Origin: Sphingomonas folli | GTDB lineage: Bacteria; Pseudomonadota; Alphaproteobacteria; Sphingomonadales; Sphingomonadaceae | Reading direction: 5' to 3' | Assembly: GCF_019429525.1 (NCBI RefSeq) | Contig: NZ_JAHXZL010000015.1 | Coordinates: 50,400 to 114,399, forward strand | DNA length: 64,000 bases | Shown here: positions 1-7,120 of the stretch, one piece after another | Layout of the letters: every line of letters starts with the position of its first letter | Numbering within the stretch: the stretch's first letter is position 1 | Program-made: the position numbers and the translations under genes | The notes under the pieces: model-generated | What the model saw: only the letters and a program-made list of their open reading frames with translations | What the model was told of the DNA's origin: nothing | Database searches by the model: none

Positions 1-216
1 GGGGTGAGTTTCACCAAGGGCTGCTACGTCGGCCAGGAGAATACCGCGCGGATGCACCACCGCAGCAAGGTCAACCGCCGCCTGGTGGTGGCGCCGCTGG
101 CCGCCGACGAGCCCAAGGGACGCGCGCTCTACCCCGAGCTGGGGCTGATGGTGGCGCTGCGCCGCGTCGAGGCGCTGGGCGACGCCCTCCGTCCGGCGTG
201 GTGGGCGATCGACTGA
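1..216 (+). CDS. YgfZ/GcvT-like folate-binding protein, C-terminal part
   Basis: The frame is open from base 1 to a TGA at 214-216, so this is the 3' end of a gene that enters from the left. The visible 71 residues contain KGCYVGQE, the signature of the YgfZ branch of GcvT-like proteins, followed by a short basic and then hydrophobic C-terminal domain. In studied members these proteins bind tetrahydrofolate and help maintain Fe-S enzymes; the Cys of the motif is functionally important. The GTG at position 4 is not a real start because the motif lies only about five residues after it and the fold needs about 200 residues before it. The tail is unusually short after the motif. Identification rests on the motif alone. 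Confidence 0.75.
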   Translation, partial: GVSFTKGCYVGQENTARMHHRSKVNRRLVVAPLAADEPKGRALYPELGLMVALRRVEALGDALRPAWWAID

Positions 217-363
217 CGCGACCTGGCCGTGCCCCAGCGAGCGCCGGCGCCCGGGACCATGCAGGGTGAGCTCTGGGCCGCGGGCTCGGAGCCCGGCCGA
301 GCCGCACCGGATCGCGTCGGCACGGCCGCGCTCGCCGCGGGGACCTGAGCGCGACCGCGACGC

Positions 364-1587
364 TCACAGCCGGTCGAAGTCGATCTCGCCGTGGCGGTCG
401 AGCCGCTGCTCGGCGGGGGGCAGCGGGTATTTCAGCCCGGTCGCGCAGTTGAACAGCACCACCTCCTCGTCCTCGTCGACCTCGCCGTCGCGCAGCGCCT
501 GGTGATAGGCCGCCAGCGTCGCGCCGCCCTCGGGGCACAGCAGCAGCCCGTCGCGCCGCGCGCAGGCATCGACCGCGGCGAGGATCGCGGGGTCGCCCAC
601 CGCCAGCGCCTTGCCGCCGCTCTCGCGCACCGCGCGCAGGATGAGGAAGTCGCCCACCGCGCGCGGCACGCGGATCCCGGCGGCGACGGTGTGCGCGTCC
701 TCCCAGCGCTCGGCATGTTCCTCGCCCGCCTCGAAGGCGCGGACGATCGGCGCGCAGCCCGAGGCCTGCACCGCGTACATGCGCGGTCGCTCGCCGCCGA
801 TCCAGCCGAGCCGCTCGAGCTCGTCGAACGCCTTCCACATGCCGATCAGCCCGGTGCCGCCGCCGGTCGGGTAGAAGATCGCCTTGGGCAGCCGCCAGCC
901 GAGCTGCGCGGCGAGCTCCAGCCCCATCGTCTTCTTGCCCTCGATCCGATACGGCTCCTTGAGCGTCGAGAAGTCGAACCAGCGGCCCTCGGCGGCACCC
1001 TTGCCGACGATCGCGCCGCAATCGTCGATCAGCCCGTTGACCCGCCACACGCGCGCGCCCTGCGCCGCGATCTCGCGCACGTTCACCTCGGGCGTGTCCT
1101 CGGGGCAGAAGACGATCGTCTCGATCCCCACCCGACTGGCATAGGCCGCCAGCGCGGCGCCGGCGTTGCCGTTGGTCGGCATGGCGATGCGGGTGACGCC
1201 CAGCTCCTTCGCCATCGCCACCGCCATCACCAGTCCGCGCGCCTTGAAGCTGCCGGTCGGCAGCCGCCCCTCGTCCTTGACCCAGACGTTGGCGCCCCCG
1301 CTCGCCGGGATCGGCACCAGCGGCGTCTCGATCTCGCCGAGGCTGACGACGTTCGCGGTGTGCCGCACCGGCAGCAGCTCGCGCCAGCGCCACAGGTCGG
1401 TCGCGCGCGCCGCCAGCGTCTCGCGCGGCAGCGCGGCGCGGACCGAGTCGAGGTCGTAGCGCACCAGCAGCGGCCGTCCGGCACGCGAGAGGTTGTGGAG
1501 CTGGTCCGCCGCGTAGCGCTCGCCGGTCAGCGAACACTCCAGATGAGTCACGAAGGTGGCGCGGTCGGCGGTGAGATTGTCGTTCAT
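364..1587 (-). CDS. thrC: threonine synthase (PLP-dependent)
   Basis: A 407-residue fold-type II PLP enzyme expected to convert O-phosphohomoserine to threonine, the step after homoserine kinase (encoded at 8293-9246). PTGSFKARG at residues 110-118 holds the PLP lysine (K115) and GGGTG at 242-246 is the phosphate-binding loop. The N-terminal segment LECSLTGERY...GRPLLVRYDL (about 17-45) is where relatives carry a four-cysteine zinc ribbon; only one Cys is left here, so metal binding is doubtful. I chose the ATG at 1587 rather than the upstream in-frame start at 1623, because the 12 extra residues are low-complexity and the family starts close to the ribbon-like segment. The stop is TGA at 366-364. 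No partner gene is coupled to it. A related cysteate or diaminopropionate-type enzyme cannot be excluded. Confidence 0.85.
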   Translation of the reverse strand: MNDNLTADRATFVTHLECSLTGERYAADQLHNLSRAGRPLLVRYDLDSVRAALPRETLAARATDLWRWRELLPVRHTANVVSLGEIETPLVPIPASGGANVWVKDEGRLPTGSFKARGLVMAVAMAKELGVTRIAMPTNGNAGAALAAYASRVGIETIVFCPEDTPEVNVREIAAQGARVWRVNGLIDDCGAIVGKGAAEGRWFDFSTLKEPYRIEGKKTMGLELAAQLGWRLPKAIFYPTGGGTGLIGMWKAFDELERLGWIGGERPRMYAVQASGCAPIVRAFEAGEEHAERWEDAHTVAAGIRVPRAVGDFLILRAVRESGGKALAVGDPAILAAVDACARRDGLLLCPEGGATLAAYHQALRDGEVDEDEEVVLFNCATGLKYPLPPAEQRLDRHGEIDFDRL

Positions 1588-1655
1588 GCCTCTAGCCTTA
1601 GCGGGTGGTGCCGCGGCGTCCACCGGGGCGACGTGTTCTGCCGCTACAATGGACG

Positions 1656-1913
1656 GTGGAGATCGAGTATGACGTGGCCAAGGATGCGGCCAACCGGGCC
1701 AAGCACGGGATCGCGCTGGGACGGGCGGCGGAGATGGAGCAGACCGTGGCGATCGCCGACCCTCGCTTCGACGAGCCGCGCTATCGGCTCTACGGTTTGA
1801 TCGATGGCATGCCGTATCGCGCGGCCGTGACCTGGCGCGACCGGCGCCTGCGGATCATCAGCCTGCGGCGCGCCCGCGCCAAGGAGTATCGGCGCTATGT
1901 CCGACCGACCTGA
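1656..1913 (+). CDS. brnT: BrnT-family toxin
   Basis: An 85-residue protein resembling the BrnT ribonuclease toxins of type II toxin-antitoxin systems, which have a RelE-like fold and act on RNA. The family pattern is visible: EYDVAKDAANRAKHGI at residues 4-19 and RIISLRRARAKEYRRY near the C terminus (66-81), where the basic residues and the Glu/Tyr are conserved. There is no ATG in frame near the start; GTG at 1656 gives the usual family length, while the GTG at 1605 would add 17 residues without similarity. It overlaps the antitoxin-like frame at 1897 by 17 bases, the usual toxin-first BrnTA order. It diverges from thrC across a very short gap. Activity is inferred from family membership only. 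Confidence 0.72.
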   Translation: MEIEYDVAKDAANRAKHGIALGRAAEMEQTVAIADPRFDEPRYRLYGLIDGMPYRAAVTWRDRRLRIISLRRARAKEYRRYVRPT

Positions 1914-2151
1914 GATCGACGACGTCGTGTTCGACGACGACAATCCGGAGTGGACCGAAGCCGATTTCGCGCGCGCCCGCCCGGTCGAGGAGTTGCCCTT
2001 CGCGGCCGCTTTCCCCCGTTCCGCGACGCATGCGCCGAATGACACCATGGTCATGGTTCCGCTCCCCCGCGACGTGGTCGACACGTAACGCGCCATCGGC
2101 GAAGGCTGGGACGCGCGGATCGCGGCGGTGCTCCGCGCCGCCCGGCCCTGA
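1897..2151 (+). pseudogene. brnA: BrnA-like antitoxin interrupted by an in-frame TAA
   Basis: The frame opens with ATG at 1897, inside the end of the BrnT gene, and encodes an acidic N-terminal part (DDDNPEWTEADFARARP) typical of BrnA antitoxins. It stops at TAA 2086-2088 after 63 residues. Reading on in the same frame gives RAIGEGWDARIAAVLRAARP and a TGA at 2149-2151. That tail matches the ribbon-helix-helix end of BrnA (pattern DVV..(F/Y)RA.G.GW..RI...LR), so the TAA stands where a Tyr or Phe codon is expected. The short product would keep the toxin-binding N-terminal part but lack the DNA-binding helices. Either this is a nonsense mutation in a decaying system, a sequencing error, or a case of readthrough. 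The intact reading would be 84 residues. Confidence 0.68.
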
Positions 2152-2191
2152 GCGGCGGCGGACCGCGCCGATCGCGCCGCCCCCCCTCGCC

Positions 2192-2743
2192 TCACTCCGG
2201 CTTCTTCGCCACCCCGACCAGCGCCGGGCGCAGCAGCCGGTCCTTGATCATCCAGCCCGACTGCATCTCCTGCACCACCGTGCCCGGCTCGGCGTCGCTC
2301 GGCAGCTCGACCATCGCCTGGTGACGGTTGGGGTCGAGCGGCTGGCCCATCGCCTCGATCTTCGTCAGTCCGTGGCGCGAGAAGACGTTGGTCAGCTCGC
2401 GCCCGGTCGCCTCCAGCCCGGTGACCAGCCCCTTGAACTTGTCGTCGGCGCGCAGCTCGGCCGGGATCGCGGCCAGGGCGCGCTCGAGATTGTCGTTCAC
2501 CGAGAGCACGTCGCGCGCGAAATTCGTGGCGGCATAGGCGCGCGCGTCGGCGGCGTCCTTCTCGGCGCGGCGGCGCACGTTCTGGATGTCGGCCTGGGCG
2601 TACAGCGTCTCCTGGCGCGCCGCGGCGAGCTGGTCCTCCAGCTCGGCGATGCGCTGCGCCTGGGTGTCGTGCTCGGCCACCTCGGGCGCGGCCTCGGCGG
2701 TGGCCTCGCGCAGGTCATCGGCGGAAGTCGGTTGGTCGCTCAT
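2192..2743 (-). CDS. grpE: nucleotide exchange factor GrpE
   Basis: A 183-residue GrpE, the cytoplasmic cofactor that releases ADP from DnaK. An acidic N-terminal stretch leads into a long coiled coil (about residues 28-90; QADIQNVRRRAEKD is the typical helix) and a C-terminal beta domain with GQPLDPNRHQAM and GTVVQEMQSGW, both diagnostic. Length is normal for the family. It starts at ATG 2743 and lies 44 bases downstream of hrcA on the same strand, the common hrcA-grpE heat-shock pair. No CIRCE inverted repeat (TTAGCACTC-N9-GAGTGCTAA) was seen upstream of this pair, so control may be by a heat-shock sigma factor instead; that is inference. Confidence 0.95.
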   Translation of the reverse strand: MSDQPTSADDLREATAEAAPEVAEHDTQAQRIAELEDQLAAARQETLYAQADIQNVRRRAEKDAADARAYAATNFARDVLSVNDNLERALAAIPAELRADDKFKGLVTGLEATGRELTNVFSRHGLTKIEAMGQPLDPNRHQAMVELPSDAEPGTVVQEMQSGWMIKDRLLRPALVGVAKKPE

Positions 2744-2787
2744 TCTATCCCTGTCTCACTAAGCGTCTCGAACGGCGTGCACGCGCG

Positions 2788-3831
2788 TCACCCGAGCAGG
2801 CGGGCGAGCGTCGCGGCGGTGAAATCCACCATGGGCACGACCCGCGCATAGTTCAACCGCGTCGGCCCGATCACCCCGACCACGCCGACCACGCGCCCGT
2901 CGTGCCCGCGGAACGGCTTCGCGATCACCGAGGATCCCGACAGAGCGAACAGCTTGTTCTCCGCGCCGATGAAGATCCGCGTCGCGTCGCCGGCGCGCGC
3001 CGAGTCGAGCAGCGCGGCGATCTCCTGCTTGCCCTCGAGATCGTCGAGCAGCCCGCGGACGCGCTCCAGGTCGGCGGTGGCGGCGTCGTCGAGCAGCCGC
3101 CCGTGGCCGCGCACGATCAGCACCGGGCGGCGCGCGCCGTCCTCGCTCCACACCGCCAGCCCGCGCTCCACCAGCGCGCGCGCGGCGGCGTCGAGCGCGC
3201 TGCGCCCGTCGGCCAGCTCGCGCTCGAGCCGCTGGCGCGCCTCGGCGAGCGTGAGGCCGCCCAGCGTCGCGGTCATGTAATTGCCCGCCTCGACCAGCGC
3301 CGACGGATCGAGCGCGGCGGGCAGGTCGATGACGCGATTCTCCACCGCACCGTCCTCGCCGACCAGCACCGCCAGCGCCTGGGCGGGGCCGAGCGGGACG
3401 AAGCCGATCGAGCGCAGCACCGCCTCGCGCTTGGGCACCATCACCAGCCCGGCGCAGGCCGACAGGCCCGAGAGCGCCGCGGTGGTGGCGGCGAGCGCCT
3501 CCTCGACCGGCCCGGCCGCGGCGGCGCGCGCCTCGATCTGCGCGCGCTCCTCGAGCGAGGGCTCGCGCGCCTGCATCATGCCGTCGACGAAGAGGCGGAG
3601 GCCGCGCTCGGTCGGCATCCGCCCCGCCGAGGTGTGCGGCGCCGCCAACAGCCCCGCCAGCTCGAGCTGCGCGAGCACGTTGCGGATCGACGCGGGCGAG
3701 AGGTTGAGCCCCGCCTGCGCCAGCGCCTTGGAGCCGACCGGCTGGCCGCTGTGGAGATAGCCGTCGACGACGCGGCGGAAGATGTCGCGCGCGCGGTCGG
3801 TCAGCTCGGCGATCGGGGGGGAGGGCGTCAC
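2788..3831 (-). CDS. hrcA: heat-inducible transcription repressor HrcA
   Basis: A 347-residue HrcA, the repressor that binds CIRCE operators and represses groESL-type heat-shock operons. The N-terminal winged-helix domain is visible (DIFRRVVDGYLHSGQPVGSK, then SPASIRNVLAQLE and the GRMPTERG motif at about residues 67-74). The central and C-terminal HrcA domain includes VLVGEDG and a final NYARVVPMVDFTA segment. The frame is open far upstream into repeat DNA, but GTG at 3831 (product VTPSPPIAELTDRAR) gives the family length and start, so the 170-residue upstream extension was dropped. It precedes grpE by 44 bases. The upstream region (3832-4469) is filled by repeats rather than by a partner gene. 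Confidence 0.92.
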   Translation of the reverse strand: MTPSPPIAELTDRARDIFRRVVDGYLHSGQPVGSKALAQAGLNLSPASIRNVLAQLELAGLLAAPHTSAGRMPTERGLRLFVDGMMQAREPSLEERAQIEARAAAAGPVEEALAATTAALSGLSACAGLVMVPKREAVLRSIGFVPLGPAQALAVLVGEDGAVENRVIDLPAALDPSALVEAGNYMTATLGGLTLAEARQRLERELADGRSALDAAARALVERGLAVWSEDGARRPVLIVRGHGRLLDDAATADLERVRGLLDDLEGKQEIAALLDSARAGDATRIFIGAENKLFALSGSSVIAKPFRGHDGRVVGVVGVIGPTRLNYARVVPMVDFTAATLARLLG

Positions 3832-4469
3832 CGTCGCAATGTAGGCGGCGGCGCGCGCGGGCTCAACCGGGCGCGCGGCGGGTGGCGTCCGGGGCGCGAA
3901 TGTTGCGAATGTTGAGTCACTGGCGCGTGTCGGGGCGAACGTTGAGTCACCCTTGCGGGGGCGGGCGACGAGAGCGGATGCCGAGGCGCCGGCGCGGGCG
4001 GCGGCGGATGTCGCGGGAGCGGTCACGCGTGCGGGATAGCAGGACGGGCGGGAGGTAGGACAGCGCGCGCCCCGCGCCGATCCTCCCCGGCACGGGGAGG
4101 GGGACCATGCGCAGCATGGTGGAGGGGGACTTCCGCGAGCGCCGCGCCGCGTGGCGAATCCCCTCCACCACCGCGCTGACGCGCGGCGGTCCCCCTCCCC
4201 GCCGAGCGGGGAGGATCCCTGCCGGCTGATCGAACGGCCTGCCCGGCTCCCGGCCAGCGGGTTCGAGCCGACGCGCGCCGCGCCGCGTGGCGAACCCCCT
4301 CCACCACCGCGCTGACTTGCGGCGGTCCCCCTCCCCGCCATGCGGGGAGGATCCCTGCCGGCCGATCGAACGGCCTGTCCGGCTTCAAGTCAGCGGGTTC
4401 GAGCCGACGCGCGCCGCGCGGCGCGGCGAGCCCCCTCCATCACCGGCCCGCGGGGAGGATCTCGGCCCG
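3832..4469. other. 638-bp noncoding region filled with repeats
   Basis: No credible gene lies between hrcA and ruvB. The open frames that cross it are extensions of hrcA or shadows. It holds the dispersed 21-base motif (3896-3916), an inverted CTCCCC/GGGGAG element at about 4075-4135, and the 136-bp tandem array that runs into the end of ruvB. The promoter of hrcA must lie within its left part, but no convincing -35/-10 pair was seen. Confidence 0.7.
3896..3916 (+). repeat. dispersed GCGAATGTTGCGAATGTTGAG motif, copy 1
   Basis: This 21-base word, itself an imperfect direct repeat of GCGAATGTTG, is present here and again at 53856-53876; its 18-base core AATGTTGCGAATGTTGAG also occurs at 53511-53528. 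A degenerate version (GCGAACGTTGAGTCAC) follows at about 3935-3950. All copies lie in noncoding DNA beside operon starts. The function is unknown. Confidence 0.7.
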
Positions 4470-4523
4470 TCAGTCGAACAGCCCGTCCTGGCTCCCCGCC
4501 GGGGGGTTCAACCCGAGGTGCTT
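4151..4523. repeat. 136-bp tandem repeat whose last unit is the 3' end of ruvB
   Basis: Two full units begin at 4151 and 4287 and a third, internally deleted unit at 4423. Each unit reads GTGGCGAA-CCCCTCCACCACC, then an inverted CTCCCCGCC-GCGGGGAGGATC hairpin, then a segment beginning ATCGAACGGCCTG and ending GGGTTCGAGCC. In the third unit that last segment is AGTCGAACAGCCCG...GGTTCAACCCG, which is the stop codon region and last ~15 codons of ruvB. The first two units therefore carry decayed copies of the ruvB tail (read on the minus strand as GSNPLAGSRAGRS versus GLNPPAGSQDGLFD in RuvB). I estimate about 75% identity by eye over the shared 45 bases. The array appears to have arisen by tandem duplication reaching into the gene. 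Confidence 0.75.
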
Positions 4524-5492
4524 CCACCCGCCGGCGTTGAGCACGCGCCCGCGCGCGGTGCGCGCCACCAGCCCGAGCTGGATCAGATAGGGCTCGATCA
4601 CTTCCTCGATCGTATCGCGCGGCTCGCTCAGCCCGGCGGCCAGCGTCTCTACCCCGACCGGACCGCCGCGGTACACGTCCGCGATCATCGTGAGGTAGCG
4701 CCGGTCCATCGCGTCCAGGCCGAGCGAGTCCACCTCGAGCCGGTTGAGCGCGCGGTCGGCCACGCCCGAATCAACCGTCGTCGCGCCCGCGACATTGGCG
4801 AAGTCGCGCACGCGCCGCAGCAGCCGCCCCGCGATCCGCGGCGTGCCGCGCGCGCGCCGCGCGATCTCGGCGGCGCCGTCGGGGGCGATGCCGAGGTCGA
4901 GCAGCCCCGCCGCGCGCGCCACCACGCGGGTCAGCTCCTCCACGGAGTAGAATTGCAGCCGCACCGGGATGCCGAACCGGTCGCGCAGCGGCGTGGTGAG
5001 CAGCCCCTGCCGCGTCGTCGCGCCCACCAGCGTGAAGCGCGGCAGGTCGATCCGCACCGAGCGCGCCGACGGCCCCTCGCCGATCATCAGGTCGAGCGCG
5101 CGGTCCTCCATCGCGGGGTAGAGCACCTCCTCGACCGCGGGCTGGAGCCGGTGGATCTCGTCGATGAACAGCACGTCGCCGTCCTCGAGGTTGGTGAGCA
5201 GCGCGGCGAGGTCGCCCGACTTGGCGATCACCGGCCCCGAGGTGGCGCGGAAGCCCACCCCCATCTCGCGCGCGATGATCTGCGCCAGCGTGGTCTTGCC
5301 GAGCCCGGGCGGGCCGAAGAACAGGACGTGGTCGAGCGCGTCGCCGCGCGAGCGTGCCGCGTCGATGAAGACGCGCAGGTTCTCGCGCGCGGCCTTCTGG
5401 CCGACGAAATCGTCGAGCGTCTTGGGGCGCAGCGCGGCGTCGACGTCCTCGACGCGGCGCGTGGATGAGATCAGGCGGTCGGCGTCGGTCAC
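4470..5492 (-). CDS. ruvB: Holliday junction branch migration ATPase RuvB
   Basis: A 340-residue RuvB, the hexameric AAA+ motor that drives branch migration of Holliday junctions with RuvA. Walker A is GPPGLGKTTL at residues 60-69, Walker B VLFIDEIHRL at about 107-116, sensor 1 LVGATTRQG at about 155-163, and an arginine-finger helix (TPRIAGRLLRRVRDFA) and a C-terminal winged helix follow. Start and length are standard. In many relatives ruvB follows ruvC-ruvA; here it is alone, with no ruvA or ruvC in view. The last codons are shared with the tandem array downstream, but the C terminus itself (GGWKHLGLNPPAGSQDGLFD) looks intact. Confidence 0.96.
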   Translation of the reverse strand: MTDADRLISSTRRVEDVDAALRPKTLDDFVGQKAARENLRVFIDAARSRGDALDHVLFFGPPGLGKTTLAQIIAREMGVGFRATSGPVIAKSGDLAALLTNLEDGDVLFIDEIHRLQPAVEEVLYPAMEDRALDLMIGEGPSARSVRIDLPRFTLVGATTRQGLLTTPLRDRFGIPVRLQFYSVEELTRVVARAAGLLDLGIAPDGAAEIARRARGTPRIAGRLLRRVRDFANVAGATTVDSGVADRALNRLEVDSLGLDAMDRRYLTMIADVYRGGPVGVETLAAGLSEPRDTIEEVIEPYLIQLGLVARTARGRVLNAGGWKHLGLNPPAGSQDGLFD

Positions 5493-5841
5493 GCTTCGTT
5501 CCGTAGCGCGCGCCGGCGCGCGGGCAAAGCCCCGGTGGGTGTCTCAGGGCCGTCGTCGTGGGCACGCCACCTGCCCCATGTTCGTCATCCCCGCGCAGGC
5601 GGGGACCCAGACGCGCGGAGCCGGCGGCAGGAGCGCGACGACCGCGGGATCGTCTATCCTTCCGACGCTGAGACACGGCCGCGGCTCAGGTCAGGGAGAG
5701 CGCCGCGGCGTCAGCGCGTCTGGATCCCCGCCTGCGCGGGGATGACGGGGGAGGGAATGGCGGGGGAGGGAATGGCGTGATCGTATCGACCCAGACGCAG
5801 GGCCGTCACCCGTACCCGACGGTGCCAGCACCCCGCGGCGC
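5493..5841. other. 349-bp noncoding region upstream of ruvB
   Basis: Apart from the family A repeat, the stretch holds two adjacent GGGAGGGAATGGCG words at about 5748-5777 and no coding-like frame. It must contain the ruvB promoter (first ~90 bases on the minus strand), which could not be recognised by eye. Confidence 0.55.
5583..5747. repeat. paired palindromic repeat, family A, copy 1
   Basis: Two inverted arms, 5583-5615 (CGTCATCCCCGCGCAGGCGG... ending CCAGACGCG) and 5715-5747, are near-perfect reverse complements, and each arm can fold on itself through TCCCCGC-GCAG-GCGGGGA. The 99 bases between them code for nothing recognisable. A second copy with the same architecture is at 51278-51373. 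This is the organisation of REP/BIME-type repeats, usually mobilised by RAYT transposases, none of which is in the window. Confidence 0.8.
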
Positions 5842-6210
5842 TCACGCCAGCCGGTCGACCACCATCCCGCTGCTGCCCGGCGCGGGGCTGCCGTAGGTGG
5901 TGCCGCCGCCGAGGCTGGCGCGCAATTTGTCGAGCACGCGATCGAACTGGTCGAGCTGCGCGCCGGCACGACGGATCAGGCTGCCGGTCGAGACGGTCGT
6001 GTCGCTCTCGCCGAAGAAGTCCTTGAGCGAGGCGCCCGCGGCCGCGCTGAGCGCGCCGCCCGTCACCTGCGAGTCGACCCGCGCGCCGATCGTGCGATCC
6101 TGCGCCGGCGCCGCGGCGGGCGCGGCCGCCGCCGGCGTCGCCGCGCGCGCCGCCGGCGCGGCCGCGGGGGCCAGCGACGAGGAGGACAGCAGCGGCGTCA
6201 ATGCGGTCAC
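5842..6210 (-). CDS. small Ala/Pro-rich protein of unknown function
   Basis: A 122-residue frame starting at GTG 6210 with a GGGAG ribosome site about nine bases ahead. Residues 7-40 are low-complexity Ala/Pro. The rest (from about residue 41) is more regular: VDSQVTGGALSAAAGASLKDFFGES, then a likely helix LIRRAGAQLDQFDRVLDKLRASL and a short glycine-rich end. There is no signal peptide, membrane segment or cysteine. No family is recognised. The good ribosome site, the non-random C-terminal half, and the absence of any better frame on the other strand support it as real. It stands alone between ruvB and the lipoprotein gene. Confidence 0.6.
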   Translation of the reverse strand: MTALTPLLSSSSLAPAAAPAARAATPAAAAPAAAPAQDRTIGARVDSQVTGGALSAAAGASLKDFFGESDTTVSTGSLIRRAGAQLDQFDRVLDKLRASLGGGTTYGSPAPGSSGMVVDRLA

Positions 6211-6338
6211 GGAGAACTCCCGGCGCCGCCGTCGGCGCCTTCGGCCAAAGGATTAGGCCGACAATGGTTGCTCAAAGGTGACCGGCTCGCCGCCCGCCCG
6301 ACTCATTCCGTCGCAGAACCGGCGAAAATACAGCGTCA

Positions 6339-7004
6339 TCAGCGAGTTGCGTTATATTTCAGCTGATCCGGCGTGAGCTGGAAGCCGACCAGCGCCTCGA
6401 AGCTGGCCGAGGCCACCGCGGTGCGCACCTGCGGGTCGGCGAGCGGGTCGAGCGCGGCGTCCTCGTCGCCCGCCTTGCGCTTCTTGGTCAGCCGGTCGCG
6501 CACCTCGGACGGCAGCGTCGCCGCCGAGCGTGCCACCGCGCTGGTCGCCTCGCCCGTCGCGGTGGCGACCGGCTGGCCCGCGTCGAAGTGGAGCGCGACC
6601 TGGCCGAGGCGCTTGGCCACCACCGAGCTGCCGCCGCGCGTGATCGCGATGAAATAGGGCAGCGTCACGTCGCGCGGCGCGTCGGCGCGGACGCGACGCG
6701 CGCGCACGTCGAAGGTGACGCGCGTGATCACGTCGCTGCCCTGGTCGTCGCAGGTCGAGCGCACGTTGCTGATCGTCGCCACCGTGTCGATCGCGCTGGC
6801 GGTGCGGCTGGCCGGCGGGTCGAACAAGGTGACGTCGCCCGTGCCCGCGGGCACCGCCACGGTCGGGCAGACCGATCGCACCGCGGTGATGCCCGCGCCG
6901 CCGCGCGAGACGTCGATCTCGCCGGTGCGCGCGCAGCCCGCCGCGAGCAGGAGGATCAGCGCGGCGGCGAGCGGGCGGTAGGAAGTCACGCGGGCAGGGT
7001 TCAC
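6339..7004 (-). CDS. predicted lipoprotein of unknown function
   Basis: A 221-residue protein with a clear type II signal: basic start, hydrophobic LAAALILLLAAGC with the lipobox cysteine at about residue 24, so it should be lipidated and membrane anchored. The mature part is beta-rich in character (VTFDVRARRVRADAPRDVTLPYF, SSVVAKRLGQVALHFDAG), with two further cysteines (in RSVCPT and STCDDQ) that could form a disulfide. No enzymatic motif is visible. It is divergent from ispH, with 116 bases between their starts. Lipoproteins of this type occur in sphingomonads, but I cannot name a domain. Confidence 0.75.
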   Translation of the reverse strand: MNPARVTSYRPLAAALILLLAAGCARTGEIDVSRGGAGITAVRSVCPTVAVPAGTGDVTLFDPPASRTASAIDTVATISNVRSTCDDQGSDVITRVTFDVRARRVRADAPRDVTLPYFIAITRGGSSVVAKRLGQVALHFDAGQPVATATGEATSAVARSAATLPSEVRDRLTKKRKAGDEDAALDPLADPQVRTAVASASFEALVGFQLTPDQLKYNATR

Positions 7005-7120
7005 AGGGCAATCCCGACAATCAGCACATGCGACAACGGGGCCGCGCGAACGGCCCCGGTCACGCCCGCAGCATAGGAACCGACTATCGCCGGAGCAAGC
7101 ATTGGCGTAGACGCGGGCGC

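Noticed and set aside
391..1800. 469-residue plus-strand frame opposite thrC
   Set aside because: It is a shadow of the threonine synthase gene in very GC-rich DNA: Arg/Ala-rich, no motif, and continues into the BrnT gene in another frame.
2030..2851. 273-residue plus-strand frame opposite grpE
   Set aside because: Antisense shadow of grpE and the hrcA end; the BrnA-like frame at 1897 uses another phase.
3832..4140. CIRCE operator upstream of hrcA-grpE
   Set aside because: No TTAGCACTC-N9-GAGTGCTAA or close variant was seen here or elsewhere in the window.
3832..4341. 170-residue N-terminal extension of HrcA
   Set aside because: It translates the tandem repeats; HrcA proteins start with the winged helix at GTG 3831.
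4151..4469. CRISPR-like or VNTR coding repeat
   Set aside because: The 136-bp unit is too long and too few for CRISPR, and neither strand keeps a coding frame through all units (the second unit has a stop where the first does not).
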